From contig NZ_JAERVL010000001.1 in assembly GCF_016745835.1 (NCBI RefSeq), positions 558,001 to 622,000 on the forward strand: DNA of 64,000 nt, in the 5' to 3' direction. The notes beneath the pieces were generated by a model. It was not told where the DNA came from, searched no databases, and saw nothing but the letters and a program-made list of their open reading frames with translations. Within the stretch, counting starts at the first letter, position 1. Each line of letters begins with the position of its first letter. Of the stretch, positions 38,764-47,505 are shown one piece after another. The position numbers and the translations under genes were made by a program. Origin of the DNA: Caldalkalibacillus salinus. GTDB taxonomy: Bacteria > Bacillota > Bacilli > Caldalkalibacillales > JCM-10596.

Positions 38764-39390
38764 ATGGGAGAACAAGAAAAATTAAAGATTTTTGACGCAG
38801 ATAGAAACCAAATCGGTGTGGCTTCACGTAGTGATGTCCATAGGCTTGGTTATTGGCATGAGGTATTTCATTGTTGGTTCGTTAGCAATGAGAATGGCGT
38901 AAATAATATCTATTTACAGCTCCGAAGCAAAAATAAAAAAGATTATCCCAATCTTTTAGATATAACGGCTGCTGGACACCTACTATCTGATGAAACGGTT
39001 GAAGATGGCGTGAGGGAAATAAAAGAAGAAATAGGAATAGATGTCGCTTTCGACGATTTAGTACAGATAGGTGTTATTGATTATTGTGTTGTTAAAGAGA
39101 ATTTTATTGATAAAGAGTTGGCAAATATATTTTTATATCAGAGTGAGAATGCCCTTGATGACTTTACCCTTCAAGCGGAAGAAGTTTCAGGTATCGTTAG
39201 AGCCAAATTTAACGATTTTGCAGAGCTTTGGTTTAATGAAAGAGATGAGATTGGAATCAGTGGATTTGAGATAACCAGTGATGGTAATAAAGTTATAGTT
39301 GAGGAAAATGTGAACCGGGATCATTTCGTACCACACCAAATGTCTTTTTATAGACAAGTTATTCAAAAGATACGGGAACAGTTAGGGTAG
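38764..39390 (+). CDS. Nudix hydrolase of the IPP-isomerase-like branch
   Basis: A 208-residue protein with an intact Nudix box (Gly-His-Leu at about residue 75, then 'REIKEEIGI'), preceded by 'GYWHEVFHCWFV', as in the YfcD/IDI-like hydrolases. ATG 38,764 follows GAGGAGAAA. The substrate cannot be told from sequence. Confidence 0.83.
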   Translation: MGEQEKLKIFDADRNQIGVASRSDVHRLGYWHEVFHCWFVSNENGVNNIYLQLRSKNKKDYPNLLDITAAGHLLSDETVEDGVREIKEEIGIDVAFDDLVQIGVIDYCVVKENFIDKELANIFLYQSENALDDFTLQAEEVSGIVRAKFNDFAELWFNERDEIGISGFEITSDGNKVIVEENVNRDHFVPHQMSFYRQVIQKIREQLG

Positions 39391-39498
39391 TACTATGAGA
39401 AGATTCATTCAGGGTGACAACATAATAATCATGTATGCCTCAAGGGGCAAAGCGTCACGAAATAATTATCTATAATGAACATATTAGGAGGGAGTGCG

Positions 39499-40170
39499 AT
39501 GAAGAAAACGTTTATTGATCTTAGTCATATGATCGAAGACGGGACGATCACTTATAAAGGACTTCCGGCACCGATTATTTGTGATTATCTAAGTAGAGAA
39601 GCTTCTAAAGAGATTTACGAGGAGGATACACAATTTCAAATAGGTAAGATTGAAATGGTATCGAATACAGGAACATATATAGACACCCCGTTTCACCGAT
39701 ATGAAGAAGGAAAAGACTTGTCACAAATTGCTATTAACGCCGTTGCTGGTCTTGATGGTATTGTCATAAGGGTGGACGAGGCAGTTAAAGTCATAGATGA
39801 ATCGTTTTTTGATGGCAAAGATTTAAGACATAAAGCCGTGCTCATTCATACTGGGTGGTCTAAGTATTGGAATACGGACAATTACTTTGTTGATCATCCG
39901 TATCTTACTGCAGGAGCAGCCGATTATTTACTGAACAATGGAGCGGCCTTAGTGGGGATTGATAGCATGAACATAGATTGTACTCAGGGAAAGTCTAGGC
40001 CTGTGCATTCCATCTTATTAAAACATGAAATACCTATTGTTGAACATATGTGCAACTTAGAGAGTCTCCCTACCATAGGGTTTATTTTTTACGCTATTCC
40101 TCCCAAAATTAAACAAATGGGCACATTTCCTGTTAGAGCATTCGCGGAATTAAGAGACAATAATGACTAA
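39499..40170 (+). CDS. Cyclase-family metal-dependent hydrolase (KynB-like)
   Basis: A 223-residue protein of the cyclase/arylformamidase fold. The metal motif is 'GTYIDTPFHRYE', a variant of HxGTHxDxPxH in which the second His is Tyr and the first His is replaced ('SNTGTY'). Other conserved parts, 'VGIDSMNID' and 'HSILLKHEIPIVEHM', are intact. ATG 39,499 is preceded by AGGAGGGAG; an ATG at 39,475 lacks a ribosome site. KynB members hydrolyse N-formylkynurenine; the changed ligands make the substrate uncertain. Confidence 0.8.
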   Translation: MKKTFIDLSHMIEDGTITYKGLPAPIICDYLSREASKEIYEEDTQFQIGKIEMVSNTGTYIDTPFHRYEEGKDLSQIAINAVAGLDGIVIRVDEAVKVIDESFFDGKDLRHKAVLIHTGWSKYWNTDNYFVDHPYLTAGAADYLLNNGAALVGIDSMNIDCTQGKSRPVHSILLKHEIPIVEHMCNLESLPTIGFIFYAIPPKIKQMGTFPVRAFAELRDNND

Positions 40171-40182
40171 ATTGTGGTTGTC

Positions 40183-40224
40183 TAGTGATTGCTTTGTGAT
40201 GGGAATATACACTATTTTGTGATC
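40183..40224 (+). promoter_or_regulatory. Direct-repeat operator array before the GC-rich membrane gene
   Basis: GTGAT motifs begin at 40,185, 40,196 and 40,219 (spacings 11 and 23 bp). The same motif with the same spacings lies before the MFS pump gene at 42,881-42,919. It probably binds the response regulator encoded at 42,091-42,783. Confidence 0.62.
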
Positions 40225-40378
40225 AGAAGCGAATAAAATGAAAATGTAACTCTATACTGAAAAGGAGTAAGGCTTTAAGGACGTGTGACCAAGGCGTTCT
40301 ATGCCAATCCGGTGATCGCGATGTCTAGGTATGTTATAAGATGTTTAAACGATCACCACCATAAGGAGGAAAAGAAGT

Positions 40379-40783
40379 ATGAAACCTACACGATCAAGCC
40401 ATTTGGACGCGTCGATTTCGCGATTAGAGATCGTTCGTGTGGCCTATCTTGCGCTCGCTTGGATTTTTATGAGCTGTTTGCTGGTTCAGATGTTTCTGGC
40501 CGGACTAGCTCTATTTACACCGACGATGGATTGGAGCATGCACCGTACCTTTGTTGAATTTTTTGCGCCAATTCCGCTGGTGATGTTTTTGCTCGCCTTG
40601 CCTCTCCGGCGCCAACGATGGTTAAGCCTCAGTTTGTTTATCTTAGTGGCCCTTCAATTTATGACGATTCATTTAGCAATCCCGATTATTGCCGCTTTGC
40701 ATCCCGTGATTGCTTTGTTACTTTTCTGGGGGGCCCTCGTCACGGTAAAACGACATCCATCCGGTGAAGGACGTACCGCCTGA
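40379..40783 (+). CDS. Four-helix membrane protein (DUF6220-like)
   Basis: A 134-residue protein with four hydrophobic segments ('VAYLALAWIFMSCLLVQMF', 'FAPIPLVMFLLALPL', 'LSLSLFILVALQFM', 'IPIIAALHPVIALLLFWGAL'). It resembles small DUF6220-type membrane proteins. ATG 40,379 is preceded by AAGGAGGAAA. Its last 66 bp overlap the end of the histidine kinase gene on the other strand. Shared operator repeats with the pump gene suggest it belongs to the same response. Its GC content is higher than the window average. Confidence 0.68.
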   Translation: MKPTRSSHLDASISRLEIVRVAYLALAWIFMSCLLVQMFLAGLALFTPTMDWSMHRTFVEFFAPIPLVMFLLALPLRRQRWLSLSLFILVALQFMTIHLAIPIIAALHPVIALLLFWGALVTVKRHPSGEGRTA

Positions 40784-42094
40784 GGGACGGTTAACGGCTG
40801 TCAGGTTGCCGCCATGGGCCTTGACGATGCGCTTGGCGATGGTCAGGCCAAGACCACTGCTTCCTCCACTTTCGCTGTTTCGGGAGGTGTCCTCTCTATA
40901 AAATGGGTCGAAGATATGGGGGAGGACCTTGCTTGGAATACCGGGTCCCGAATCAGACAATGTGAACTGTACGCAATCTGACTTTCGTTCCCAAGTGATT
41001 TCAATCCTTCCTCCAGATGGGGTGTATCTCAGAGCGTTATCCATTAGGTTCTCAATGGCTCTTTCCAGCATATGTTCGTCAGCCTTGACTCGGCACGGGT
41101 CGTCCGGGTCATTTGCTACGATTTCGACGTCTTTGGCAGCGGCCAGAGGGCGGTATCCGTCAATGATTTCACGCATCAACATACTGAACGGAACGGACTG
41201 CTTTTGTATCGTTTGTTCTAGTATATCGCTTTTGACATAGGAGGAGAGATCAGATACCAGTCGTTCCAGATGCTCGGCCTTTTGTCTGCAGATGGTCAAA
41301 TATCTCTCAGCCTTCTCCGGGCTGCGAGCTAAACCTTGCTCCAGCCTGGATAAAAATCCGCGCAATGCAAACAACGGTGTGCGTAGGTCGTGTGCGATCG
41401 CACCGATGTAAAACCGACGTTCGTGCTCCAATTGCGACTGCCGCTTGATCGACTTCTGAATTTCCTCACTAAGTTCATGCAATGCAGTGCCTACCTCGTT
41501 TACTTCCACGACCGTCGTTCGGGGCAACTGAAAATCCATGTTTCCTTCAGCGATCTTTCGTGTCGCCTCGCTCATTGCCTCCAGTGGCTTGACCACGTAA
41601 CGTCCCATTTGCCGCCGTATAAATAGGACGATACACACAATAAGGAGAATGGACAAGGATGCTGACAGAATAGCCGCCGTATGATCATCAGGGGTAAACA
41701 AAAGGATCGTCCCAGTCACTTTTCCATTTTCCGTCACCAAGATTTCTCGGTACGGGTTCCGGATGGCGCCTGGGGGTCCGGTTCGGAACATTTCTTGGCC
41801 GGTTTCGTCGAGTAGCATGAGCCCTGTGTCGGTACCGTTTAGTGTATTTTTTACACTAGCTTGCCATTCTGTATCTGACCAGTGTAGTGGGTTAGCCGCA
41901 ACACGGCTGATAATTTGATCTACGGCAACCTCTTGCCGATTCTGCTCAGCCTGGTGTAGTGTTTCAGTCAACCAACGGTCTAACAGTTCGGGAATTGGAG
42001 ACAACAGCCGTGGTAGTAGCAATAAGAGCAGGATGCCCATCAGCATAAACGTGCGAATCCGAAGCAATCCCCGGCATTTACTTCGTATTCTCAT
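40718..42094 (-). CDS. Sensor histidine kinase of the pump-linked two-component system
   Basis: A 458-residue membrane kinase: one helix near residues 14-30, an extracytoplasmic sensor loop, a second helix at about 143-163 ('SILLIVCIVLFI'), HAMP, H box 'AIAHDLRTPLFAL', N box 'NLMDNALRYTP', G1 'DSGPGIPSKV' and G2 'SSGLGLTIAKRIV'. The C-terminal tail ('GWMSFYRDEGPPEK') is unlike the usual end and overlaps the convergent membrane gene by 66 bp, as if the 3' end was redrawn by a rearrangement. Its ATG overlaps the regulator gene by 4 bp. It probably senses a membrane-active drug. Confidence 0.87.
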   Translation of the reverse strand: MRIRSKCRGLLRIRTFMLMGILLLLLLPRLLSPIPELLDRWLTETLHQAEQNRQEVAVDQIISRVAANPLHWSDTEWQASVKNTLNGTDTGLMLLDETGQEMFRTGPPGAIRNPYREILVTENGKVTGTILLFTPDDHTAAILSASLSILLIVCIVLFIRRQMGRYVVKPLEAMSEATRKIAEGNMDFQLPRTTVVEVNEVGTALHELSEEIQKSIKRQSQLEHERRFYIGAIAHDLRTPLFALRGFLSRLEQGLARSPEKAERYLTICRQKAEHLERLVSDLSSYVKSDILEQTIQKQSVPFSMLMREIIDGYRPLAAAKDVEIVANDPDDPCRVKADEHMLERAIENLMDNALRYTPSGGRIEITWERKSDCVQFTLSDSGPGIPSKVLPHIFDPFYREDTSRNSESGGSSGLGLTIAKRIVKAHGGNLTAVNRPSGGTSFTGWMSFYRDEGPPEK

Positions 42095-42783
42095 AATTGC
42101 CGCACGCCTTCGAAACGGTAACCAACGCCCCAGACATTGACAATGAGTCGGGGGGGAGAGGCGTCTTTTTCAATTTTGTCTCGTATACGACCGATGTGCA
42201 CCGTGACGGTATGCTTGTCACCGATGCCGTCCCAGAACCGATCTAGTAGATGGTCATAGGTAAACACTTGTCTGGGGTATTCTGCAAACATACATAAAAT
42301 GTCGAACTCTTTGGGGGTCAGGGCAACCTGATCTCCATTTACTTTTGCCTCGTAAGCTTTTAGGTCCAACACCAGCGAACCGAAGTCCAGTACCGTATTG
42401 CGTTCTTCTTTTGTTTTCCCGCTACGGCGAAGCACTGCTTTGATCCTGGCCACGACTTCCTCTGGAGTGGCGGACTTGACAATGTAGTCATCCGCCCCCA
42501 AGCTCAATCCCCGTATTTTTTTCATATCCTCATCGCGCGCACTGAAGATCAGAATCGGCGTGTCGTCGGTACGTCTGATTTGCCGGCAGAGGTCAAATCC
42601 GCTTTGGCCTGGCATCATGATATCAAGTAGTACACAGTCAACATGGATACGCTGTAAGATCCCCAGTGCCTCTTTGGCGTTGGCAGCCTCTTCAACGAGG
42701 AACCCTTCGTCTTCTAGAAAATCCCGCATTAATTCTAAAATCGCTTGATCGTCATCGACGATAAGAACGATTTGTTGATCCAT
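42091..42783 (-). CDS. OmpR-family response regulator
   Basis: A 230-residue regulator: receiver domain with 'IVDDDQ' at the start, acceptor Asp in 'CVLLDIMMPGQSG' near residue 56 and Lys in 'YIVKSATPEE'; a C-terminal winged helix ('ALTPKEFDILCMF' and 'VTVHIGRIRDKIE'). It is divergent from the MFS pump, and matching GTGAT repeats occur in front of the pump and the membrane gene, so these are its likely targets. Confidence 0.9.
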   Translation of the reverse strand: MDQQIVLIVDDDQAILELMRDFLEDEGFLVEEAANAKEALGILQRIHVDCVLLDIMMPGQSGFDLCRQIRRTDDTPILIFSARDEDMKKIRGLSLGADDYIVKSATPEEVVARIKAVLRRSGKTKEERNTVLDFGSLVLDLKAYEAKVNGDQVALTPKEFDILCMFAEYPRQVFTYDHLLDRFWDGIGDKHTVTVHIGRIRDKIEKDASPPRLIVNVWGVGYRFEGVRQL

Positions 42784-42878
42784 CGCTATCTACTCCCGTA
42801 TGAGCATTGTGGTTTCATTTGGCCCTATTATATCATGTCGATCATGCGGTTGGGCTCCTGTGATTAAGCTTTCATATT

Positions 42879-42920
42879 TTGTGACTGTATTGTGATCGAA
42901 TCTAGCCATTCTGTGTGATC
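42879..42920 (+). promoter_or_regulatory. Direct-repeat operator array before the MFS pump
   Basis: GTGAC/GTGAT motifs begin at 42,881, 42,892 and 42,915 (spacings 11 and 23 bp), the same layout as upstream of the membrane gene at 40.2 kb. A further GTGATT lies at 42,860. TAAAAT at 42,935-42,940 may be the -10 box, with the third repeat near -35. Confidence 0.65.
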
Positions 42921-42973
42921 ATTTGCATTTACGATAAAATAAATCGTTTGAACATGACAGGAGGAATTTAAAA

Positions 42974-44464
42974 ATGCGAACACGCAGAGGCTTCGTTATT
43001 GCGGGCTTACTGGCAGGAATGCTGATGGCTGGGATGGATGGGACTGTTGTCGCTACGGCACTGCCGACCATTATTAGTGATTTAGGTGGATTGGACCTGT
43101 TTGTCTGGGTCACATCGGCGTATATGGTGATGATGATGGCCAGTACGCCAATTTTTGGCAAGCTGTCCGATATGTATGGGCGGAAGCTGTTTTTTATGAT
43201 TGGATTGGCGCTGTTTTTGGCTGGTTCGATCCTTTGCGGCATGGCGGGGAGCATGATTCAGTTAATTATATACCGAGGTATCCAAGGTATCGGGGGCGGT
43301 GCATTGATGCCGATCGCTTTTACTATAGTCGCAGATCTATTTCCTGTAGAAAAACGGGGGAAAATGATGGGGATCGTGGGTGCAATTTTTGGTATATCTA
43401 GTATCTTCGGTCCCTTGCTCGGTGCCTTGGTCACTGAAGCGATAGGATGGCGGTGGGTATTCTTCATCAATCTTCCCATCGGCCTACTGTCCTTTCTATT
43501 GACGTTCCTTTGTTATCGGGAGTCAATGGAAAGAGTGAAGCAGAAAATTGATGGGTGGGGAGCGGTCACGCTTGTGCTTTCCGTCGTGGCACTCATGCTA
43601 GCCCTTCAACTAGGCGGTGACGTTTACGCCTGGGCTTCTCCGTTCATCATTGGGTTGTTTACTCTATTTGCAGTCTTTCTCACACTGTTTTTGTGGATTG
43701 AAAACAAAACAGCTGATCCCATCCTTTCGTTTGACATGTTTAAGGATCGATTGTTTGCCTCTAGCTGCGCCGCCGCGTTGTTTGTGGGCGCCGCTTATAT
43801 ATCGGCTATTACGTACATCCCGATGTTTGTACAGGGGGTATTCGGCGGGTCCGCTACTCAAGCCGGCTACATTTTGACACCGATGATGCTCGGATCGGTG
43901 TTCGGTAGCCAAGCCGGGGGATTTTTGACGACAAAACTGAGTTATAAGCAGATTATGTTGCTGGCTAGTGCGTTTTTTGTTCCGGGCATTCTTTTGCTTA
44001 GTACTCTAGACGTCGAGACAGCCCGGTATTGGGTCACCATTTACATGGCGCTGACCGGATTCGGTGCAGGTTTTTCCTTTTCAGTGCTCAGTATGGCGGC
44101 TATGCACAATTTTGATTATCGGCGCAGAGGATCGGCTTCAGCGACAAACCGATTTGCCATTAACCTGGGAATGACATTGGGTATTACCGTATTTGGGATT
44201 GTACAAAGAACTGGATTTGAACGAGAGCTGGCGGTTCCTGTAGCTGGCGGGCAAGTCTCTCAAGTCGATCCAAGAACCCTTTTAAATCCTGAGGGACGTG
44301 ATCAGTTTTCTGGTGAAGCCTTGCATCAGGTCATTTCGGCTTTTTCTTCTTCGATTACGTTGACATTTGTCGTTGCACTGGTACCGGCCGTTTTATTCTT
44401 ATTGAGCGTTACGCAAATGTCACACGAGCGGGCACAAACAACGCAGGAACCATCCGATTCGTAA
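42974..44464 (+). CDS. 14-helix MFS drug efflux transporter (DHA2, EmrB/QacA type)
   Basis: A 496-residue transporter with about 14 membrane segments. Motifs seen are 'MDGTVVATALPTI' in helix 1 (motif D1 of DHA2), 'GKLSDMYGRKLFF' (motif A) and 'GSVFGSQAGGFLTT'. It is a proton-driven exporter of drugs or cations in the cell membrane. ATG 42,974 follows AGGAGG. It is divergent from its two-component system and carries that system's repeats. The GC content is higher than in the rest of the window, suggesting acquisition of the whole block. Confidence 0.9.
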   Translation: MRTRRGFVIAGLLAGMLMAGMDGTVVATALPTIISDLGGLDLFVWVTSAYMVMMMASTPIFGKLSDMYGRKLFFMIGLALFLAGSILCGMAGSMIQLIIYRGIQGIGGGALMPIAFTIVADLFPVEKRGKMMGIVGAIFGISSIFGPLLGALVTEAIGWRWVFFINLPIGLLSFLLTFLCYRESMERVKQKIDGWGAVTLVLSVVALMLALQLGGDVYAWASPFIIGLFTLFAVFLTLFLWIENKTADPILSFDMFKDRLFASSCAAALFVGAAYISAITYIPMFVQGVFGGSATQAGYILTPMMLGSVFGSQAGGFLTTKLSYKQIMLLASAFFVPGILLLSTLDVETARYWVTIYMALTGFGAGFSFSVLSMAAMHNFDYRRRGSASATNRFAINLGMTLGITVFGIVQRTGFERELAVPVAGGQVSQVDPRTLLNPEGRDQFSGEALHQVISAFSSSITLTFVVALVPAVLFLLSVTQMSHERAQTTQEPSDS

Positions 44465-44718
44465 ATGTCTTGTTTGTTACCACAAGAGGGATTTCCAAAA
44501 AAGCAATAGGGAATATGGTGTAGATATTTCATTACATAAAGAAGGAATATATGAGTGCATGGAAGAATGTAATAAAGAATCAAGAATCATACTTCTTAAA
44601 ATAAAATGTTGAATTAAACACCGTATATCCCTTCCTCTTATCCCTTCCTCGTTAATATAGTACGGGTGTGGGTGATGATGTCTTCGAGGAAGATTCCAAG
44701 AGGAAAGGATGTCTCTCG
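44465..44718. other. Gap with a short coding remnant
   Basis: From about 44,480 to 44,613 a plus-strand frame without a start reads like the C-terminus of a protein ('DISLHKEGIYECMEECNKE', ending at a TGA). No family is recognised. Otherwise there is only the methyltransferase ribosome site. Confidence 0.35.
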
Positions 44719-45360
44719 ATGAGTGACCAAATAAAAAATAATCTAATTAAATCTTATGACTATGATGCCCATCGTCGCTCAGCCAAGAAACGGGATGAGT
44801 GGAAAGTAGTTGAGAGAATGAAGTTTACAAATATGTTACTGCAGGAGGATAAGACCAGACTACTAGAAATAGGAGCAGGTGCAGGCATAGACAGCTTGCA
44901 CTTTATGAATCATAACCTTAGGGTAACAGCCATTGACTTATCTACTGAGATGGTAAAAATTTGTTCTAGAAAAGGAATAGATGCAAGAGTGATGGATCTC
45001 TATCATCTTGGTTTCCCAAAGGAGTCATTTGATAGTATATATGCCATGAACTGTTTACTCCATGTACCGAAAGATGAGATCCATCAGGTATTAGTGGAAA
45101 TTAAACGGGTGATGAAAGGAAATGGGTTATTCTATCTAGGGATTTATGGCGGTAAAAATTTTGAAGGCATTTGGGAAGAAGATTGGTGCGAACCAAAACG
45201 ATTTTTTTCTTTCTATACAGAAGAAGATATTCACAGTCTATTAAGGCACTATTTTGACATTGAGTACTATAATAAAGTTATCCTCAAAACTAACAAGCCA
45301 TACTTTCAATCCTTTATTTTAAGGAATAAGACGACTAGAAAGCTTGAAAGCAATGAATGA
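44719..45360 (+). CDS. Class I SAM-dependent methyltransferase
   Basis: A 213-residue protein with SAM motif I 'LLEIGAGAGIDSLHF', 'VTAIDLSTEMV' and 'FDSIYAMNCLLHVP', typical of small-molecule methyltransferases. ATG 44,719 lies 9 bases after AAAGGA; an upstream ATG at 44,668 has no good ribosome site. The substrate is unknown. Confidence 0.8.
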   Translation: MSDQIKNNLIKSYDYDAHRRSAKKRDEWKVVERMKFTNMLLQEDKTRLLEIGAGAGIDSLHFMNHNLRVTAIDLSTEMVKICSRKGIDARVMDLYHLGFPKESFDSIYAMNCLLHVPKDEIHQVLVEIKRVMKGNGLFYLGIYGGKNFEGIWEEDWCEPKRFFSFYTEEDIHSLLRHYFDIEYYNKVILKTNKPYFQSFILRNKTTRKLESNE

Positions 45361-45437
45361 CCCATACATTTCAAAGCATTAGGTTAGAAGTGTTTGGTGA
45401 CAAAGTTTCATGATGTATATAAGTCAGGGGGCAAGAA

Positions 45438-45961
45438 ATGGCGAAACGAGTGGCCGCTATCTATGACATTTATGGCAATGATTTTGCGTTAGATGCCGTA
45501 CTGAAAGATATTCAAAAATGTAATGTGGATACAATCGTTGTTGGTGGTGATTTGGCTTGGGGGCCACAGCCGGCGTTAGTGTTGGGACGGTTGATGTCTC
45601 TTGATGGCAATGTACATTTTATAAAAGGTATTGCCGATAGAGAGGTTGGAGAACGGTATGGCACTGAACATGGACTAGATGACGGGGTAGCCGAAGTTAA
45701 TCAATGGTGTGCAGATCAATTAACGAAATCACAGAGAGCGTTTTTAAGTCATTTACAAGAAAGTGTCACGGTTACAATCGATGGAATTGGAGACGTTTTA
45801 TTTGTACATGGCTCACCTAGAAGTGATGAAGACCCCATACGCAAAGGTACGACAGAAACAGAAATTAAGCCGATGATCACTCAGTAAACACGGAAATGAT
45901 CGTTTGTGGCAGCATTGATGAAATTTTCGTTAAACTATTCTGTAGATATGCAAATGGCTGA
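45438..45961 (+). pseudogene. Metallophosphoesterase, decayed
   Basis: The frame from ATG 45,438 gives a 149-residue YfcE/MPP-like phosphoesterase that stops at 45,887. Metal and active-site positions are altered: DIYGND instead of DIHGN, and GIADRE instead of GNADRE. The next frame continues with 'VNTEMIVCGSIDEIF', where the family has the GHTH motif, and stops at 45,961. The protein is far shorter than the usual 240 residues. It is a pseudogene, not a functional enzyme. Confidence 0.75.
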
Positions 45962-45978
45962 TGTAGGTGATTAAACAA

Positions 45979-46503
45979 ATGGATATAACGATTGAGAAAT
46001 TAAAAGATTCAGATGTCCAACATTTGTATCAATTTGAACGGGACAATCGAGCGTTTTTTGAAACAATGGTACCTAGTCGAGGGGACGAATATTATCATTT
46101 AAATACCTTTAAGGTTAGACATGAATCATTACTGAATGAACAAGCGCAAGGATTGGCAACGTACTATTTAATTAAAAACAAACGAGGAGACATACTTGGT
46201 AGAGTGAATCTGGTCGATATTAATCAATCTCAAAAAGCAGGCCATATAGGGTATAGGGTTGGAAAGAGCCACGTTGGCAAAGGGATTGGACACAAGGCAC
46301 TGGGTCTATTATTAGAGTCTATAAGTGAGCTTGACCTAAAAGAGCTCCATGCTAAGACAACGAACAACAACATAGCGTCGCAAAAAGTTCTATACAAGAA
46401 TGGTTTCAAGCATATAAAAACGGGTGAAGACGAATTTGAAATGAATGGACAAAAGTTGAAGTTTCTCTATTATACCAGGTCGATGACCTCACGTGATTCT
46501 TAA
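45979..46503 (+). CDS. GNAT acetyltransferase, RimJ/RimL type
   Basis: A 174-residue protein with the acetyl-CoA loop 'GYRVGKSHVGKGIGHKAL' and 'NIASQKVLYKNGFKHIKTG'. ATG 45,979 follows AGGTGA by about 8 bases. RimJ/L-like enzymes acetylate protein N-termini or small amines. Confidence 0.82.
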   Translation: MDITIEKLKDSDVQHLYQFERDNRAFFETMVPSRGDEYYHLNTFKVRHESLLNEQAQGLATYYLIKNKRGDILGRVNLVDINQSQKAGHIGYRVGKSHVGKGIGHKALGLLLESISELDLKELHAKTTNNNIASQKVLYKNGFKHIKTGEDEFEMNGQKLKFLYYTRSMTSRDS

Positions 46504-46755
46504 CAGCACGAAAAAGATTCATCTGCAGTACTGGGAAGAATGTATTGATAAAACATACAAGCCGGTTGATGTCAAAACAGAGGTGGTCATGATTCCAGAA
46601 ACGATACAACAACAGATGGAAGGGTAGCTGGATATTTTACTGATCGGGTCTTAGCTTCACTGCGAGGCCCGTTTTTTGTTTCGGGTTTGAATGTATACAT
46701 CTATTTAAAGATTATAATATTCTAGTAAATGACATAGGGAAAAGGGGACACACAC
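46504..46755. other. Gap with coding remnant and terminator
   Basis: A plus-strand frame with no start ends in a TAG near 46,627 ('LQYWEECIDKTYKPVDVKTE', 'MIPETIQQQMEG'). It looks like the end of a lost gene, perhaps a thioesterase. A terminator hairpin CGGGTC...GGCCCG followed by TTTTTT lies at 46,645-46,680. Confidence 0.45.
46645..46680 (+). terminator. Rho-independent terminator
   Basis: CGGGTCTTAGC pairs with GCGAGGCCCG, followed by six T. Confidence 0.75.
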
Positions 46756-47292
46756 ATGATCTATTTTGAGTCTGAAAGGTTGTTATTCCGCGATTGGGAG
46801 GATAAGGATATTGATATGTTTATCAATATGAATCAAGACCGCGACGTGATGGCGTATTTTGCTCACATGCCGACGGAACCCCAAATAATGACGTTTTTAC
46901 AAGCCATTAAAGCAGAATTTGAGCAGTATGGATACGGACTATATGCCGTCGAAACAAAGTCAGATGAGAAATGTATTGGCTTTATTGGGTTTCACTGGGC
47001 CACATTTGAAGCTGAATTTACACCCTGTATTGAGATTGGGTGGAGATTAGTCAAGGAAGCTTGGGGAAACGGTTATGCTACTGAAGGGGCCAAAGCTTGT
47101 TTAGCCTATGGATTTAACGAGTTAAAATTTAAAGACGTCTATAGCTTCACAACCAAATTAAATACGCGTTCCGAGAACGTGATGAGAAAAATAGGCATGT
47201 CAAAATGCTTAGAGTTTGATCATCCTAGAGTGGATCGTAATAGTAAATTATTAAGGCATGTACTTTATCATATAGGAAATGAAACAAAGTAA
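46756..47292 (+). CDS. GNAT acetyltransferase, RimJ/RimL type
   Basis: A 178-residue protein with 'EIGWRLVKEAWGNGYATEGA' and 'TRSENVMRKIGM', strong signatures of the RimJ/RimL group. ATG 46,756 lies after AAAAGGGG. Substrate unknown. Confidence 0.84.
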   Translation: MIYFESERLLFRDWEDKDIDMFINMNQDRDVMAYFAHMPTEPQIMTFLQAIKAEFEQYGYGLYAVETKSDEKCIGFIGFHWATFEAEFTPCIEIGWRLVKEAWGNGYATEGAKACLAYGFNELKFKDVYSFTTKLNTRSENVMRKIGMSKCLEFDHPRVDRNSKLLRHVLYHIGNETK

Positions 47293-47505
47293 AAAACCGA
47301 TCAAACATGATGTGCCATTTAAAAAAACAGGCATTATAGGTAAATTGTTTATACTATTTTTTTCATCCTCATCCGATTTGGAAAGAATGTTGGTATGATA
47401 ATACAACAGCTTAAGGAATTTTCGCAAATAGACAGGAATTACGAAAAGGACATAGAAATCGTAGTGGCAGAGATAAAAAGGGATAACCATGGAGGGAGTT
47501 CGTGA

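Noticed and set aside
40285-40557. 90-codon plus-strand frame
   Set aside because: It overlaps the better-supported membrane gene, which has a strong ribosome site and four clear helices.
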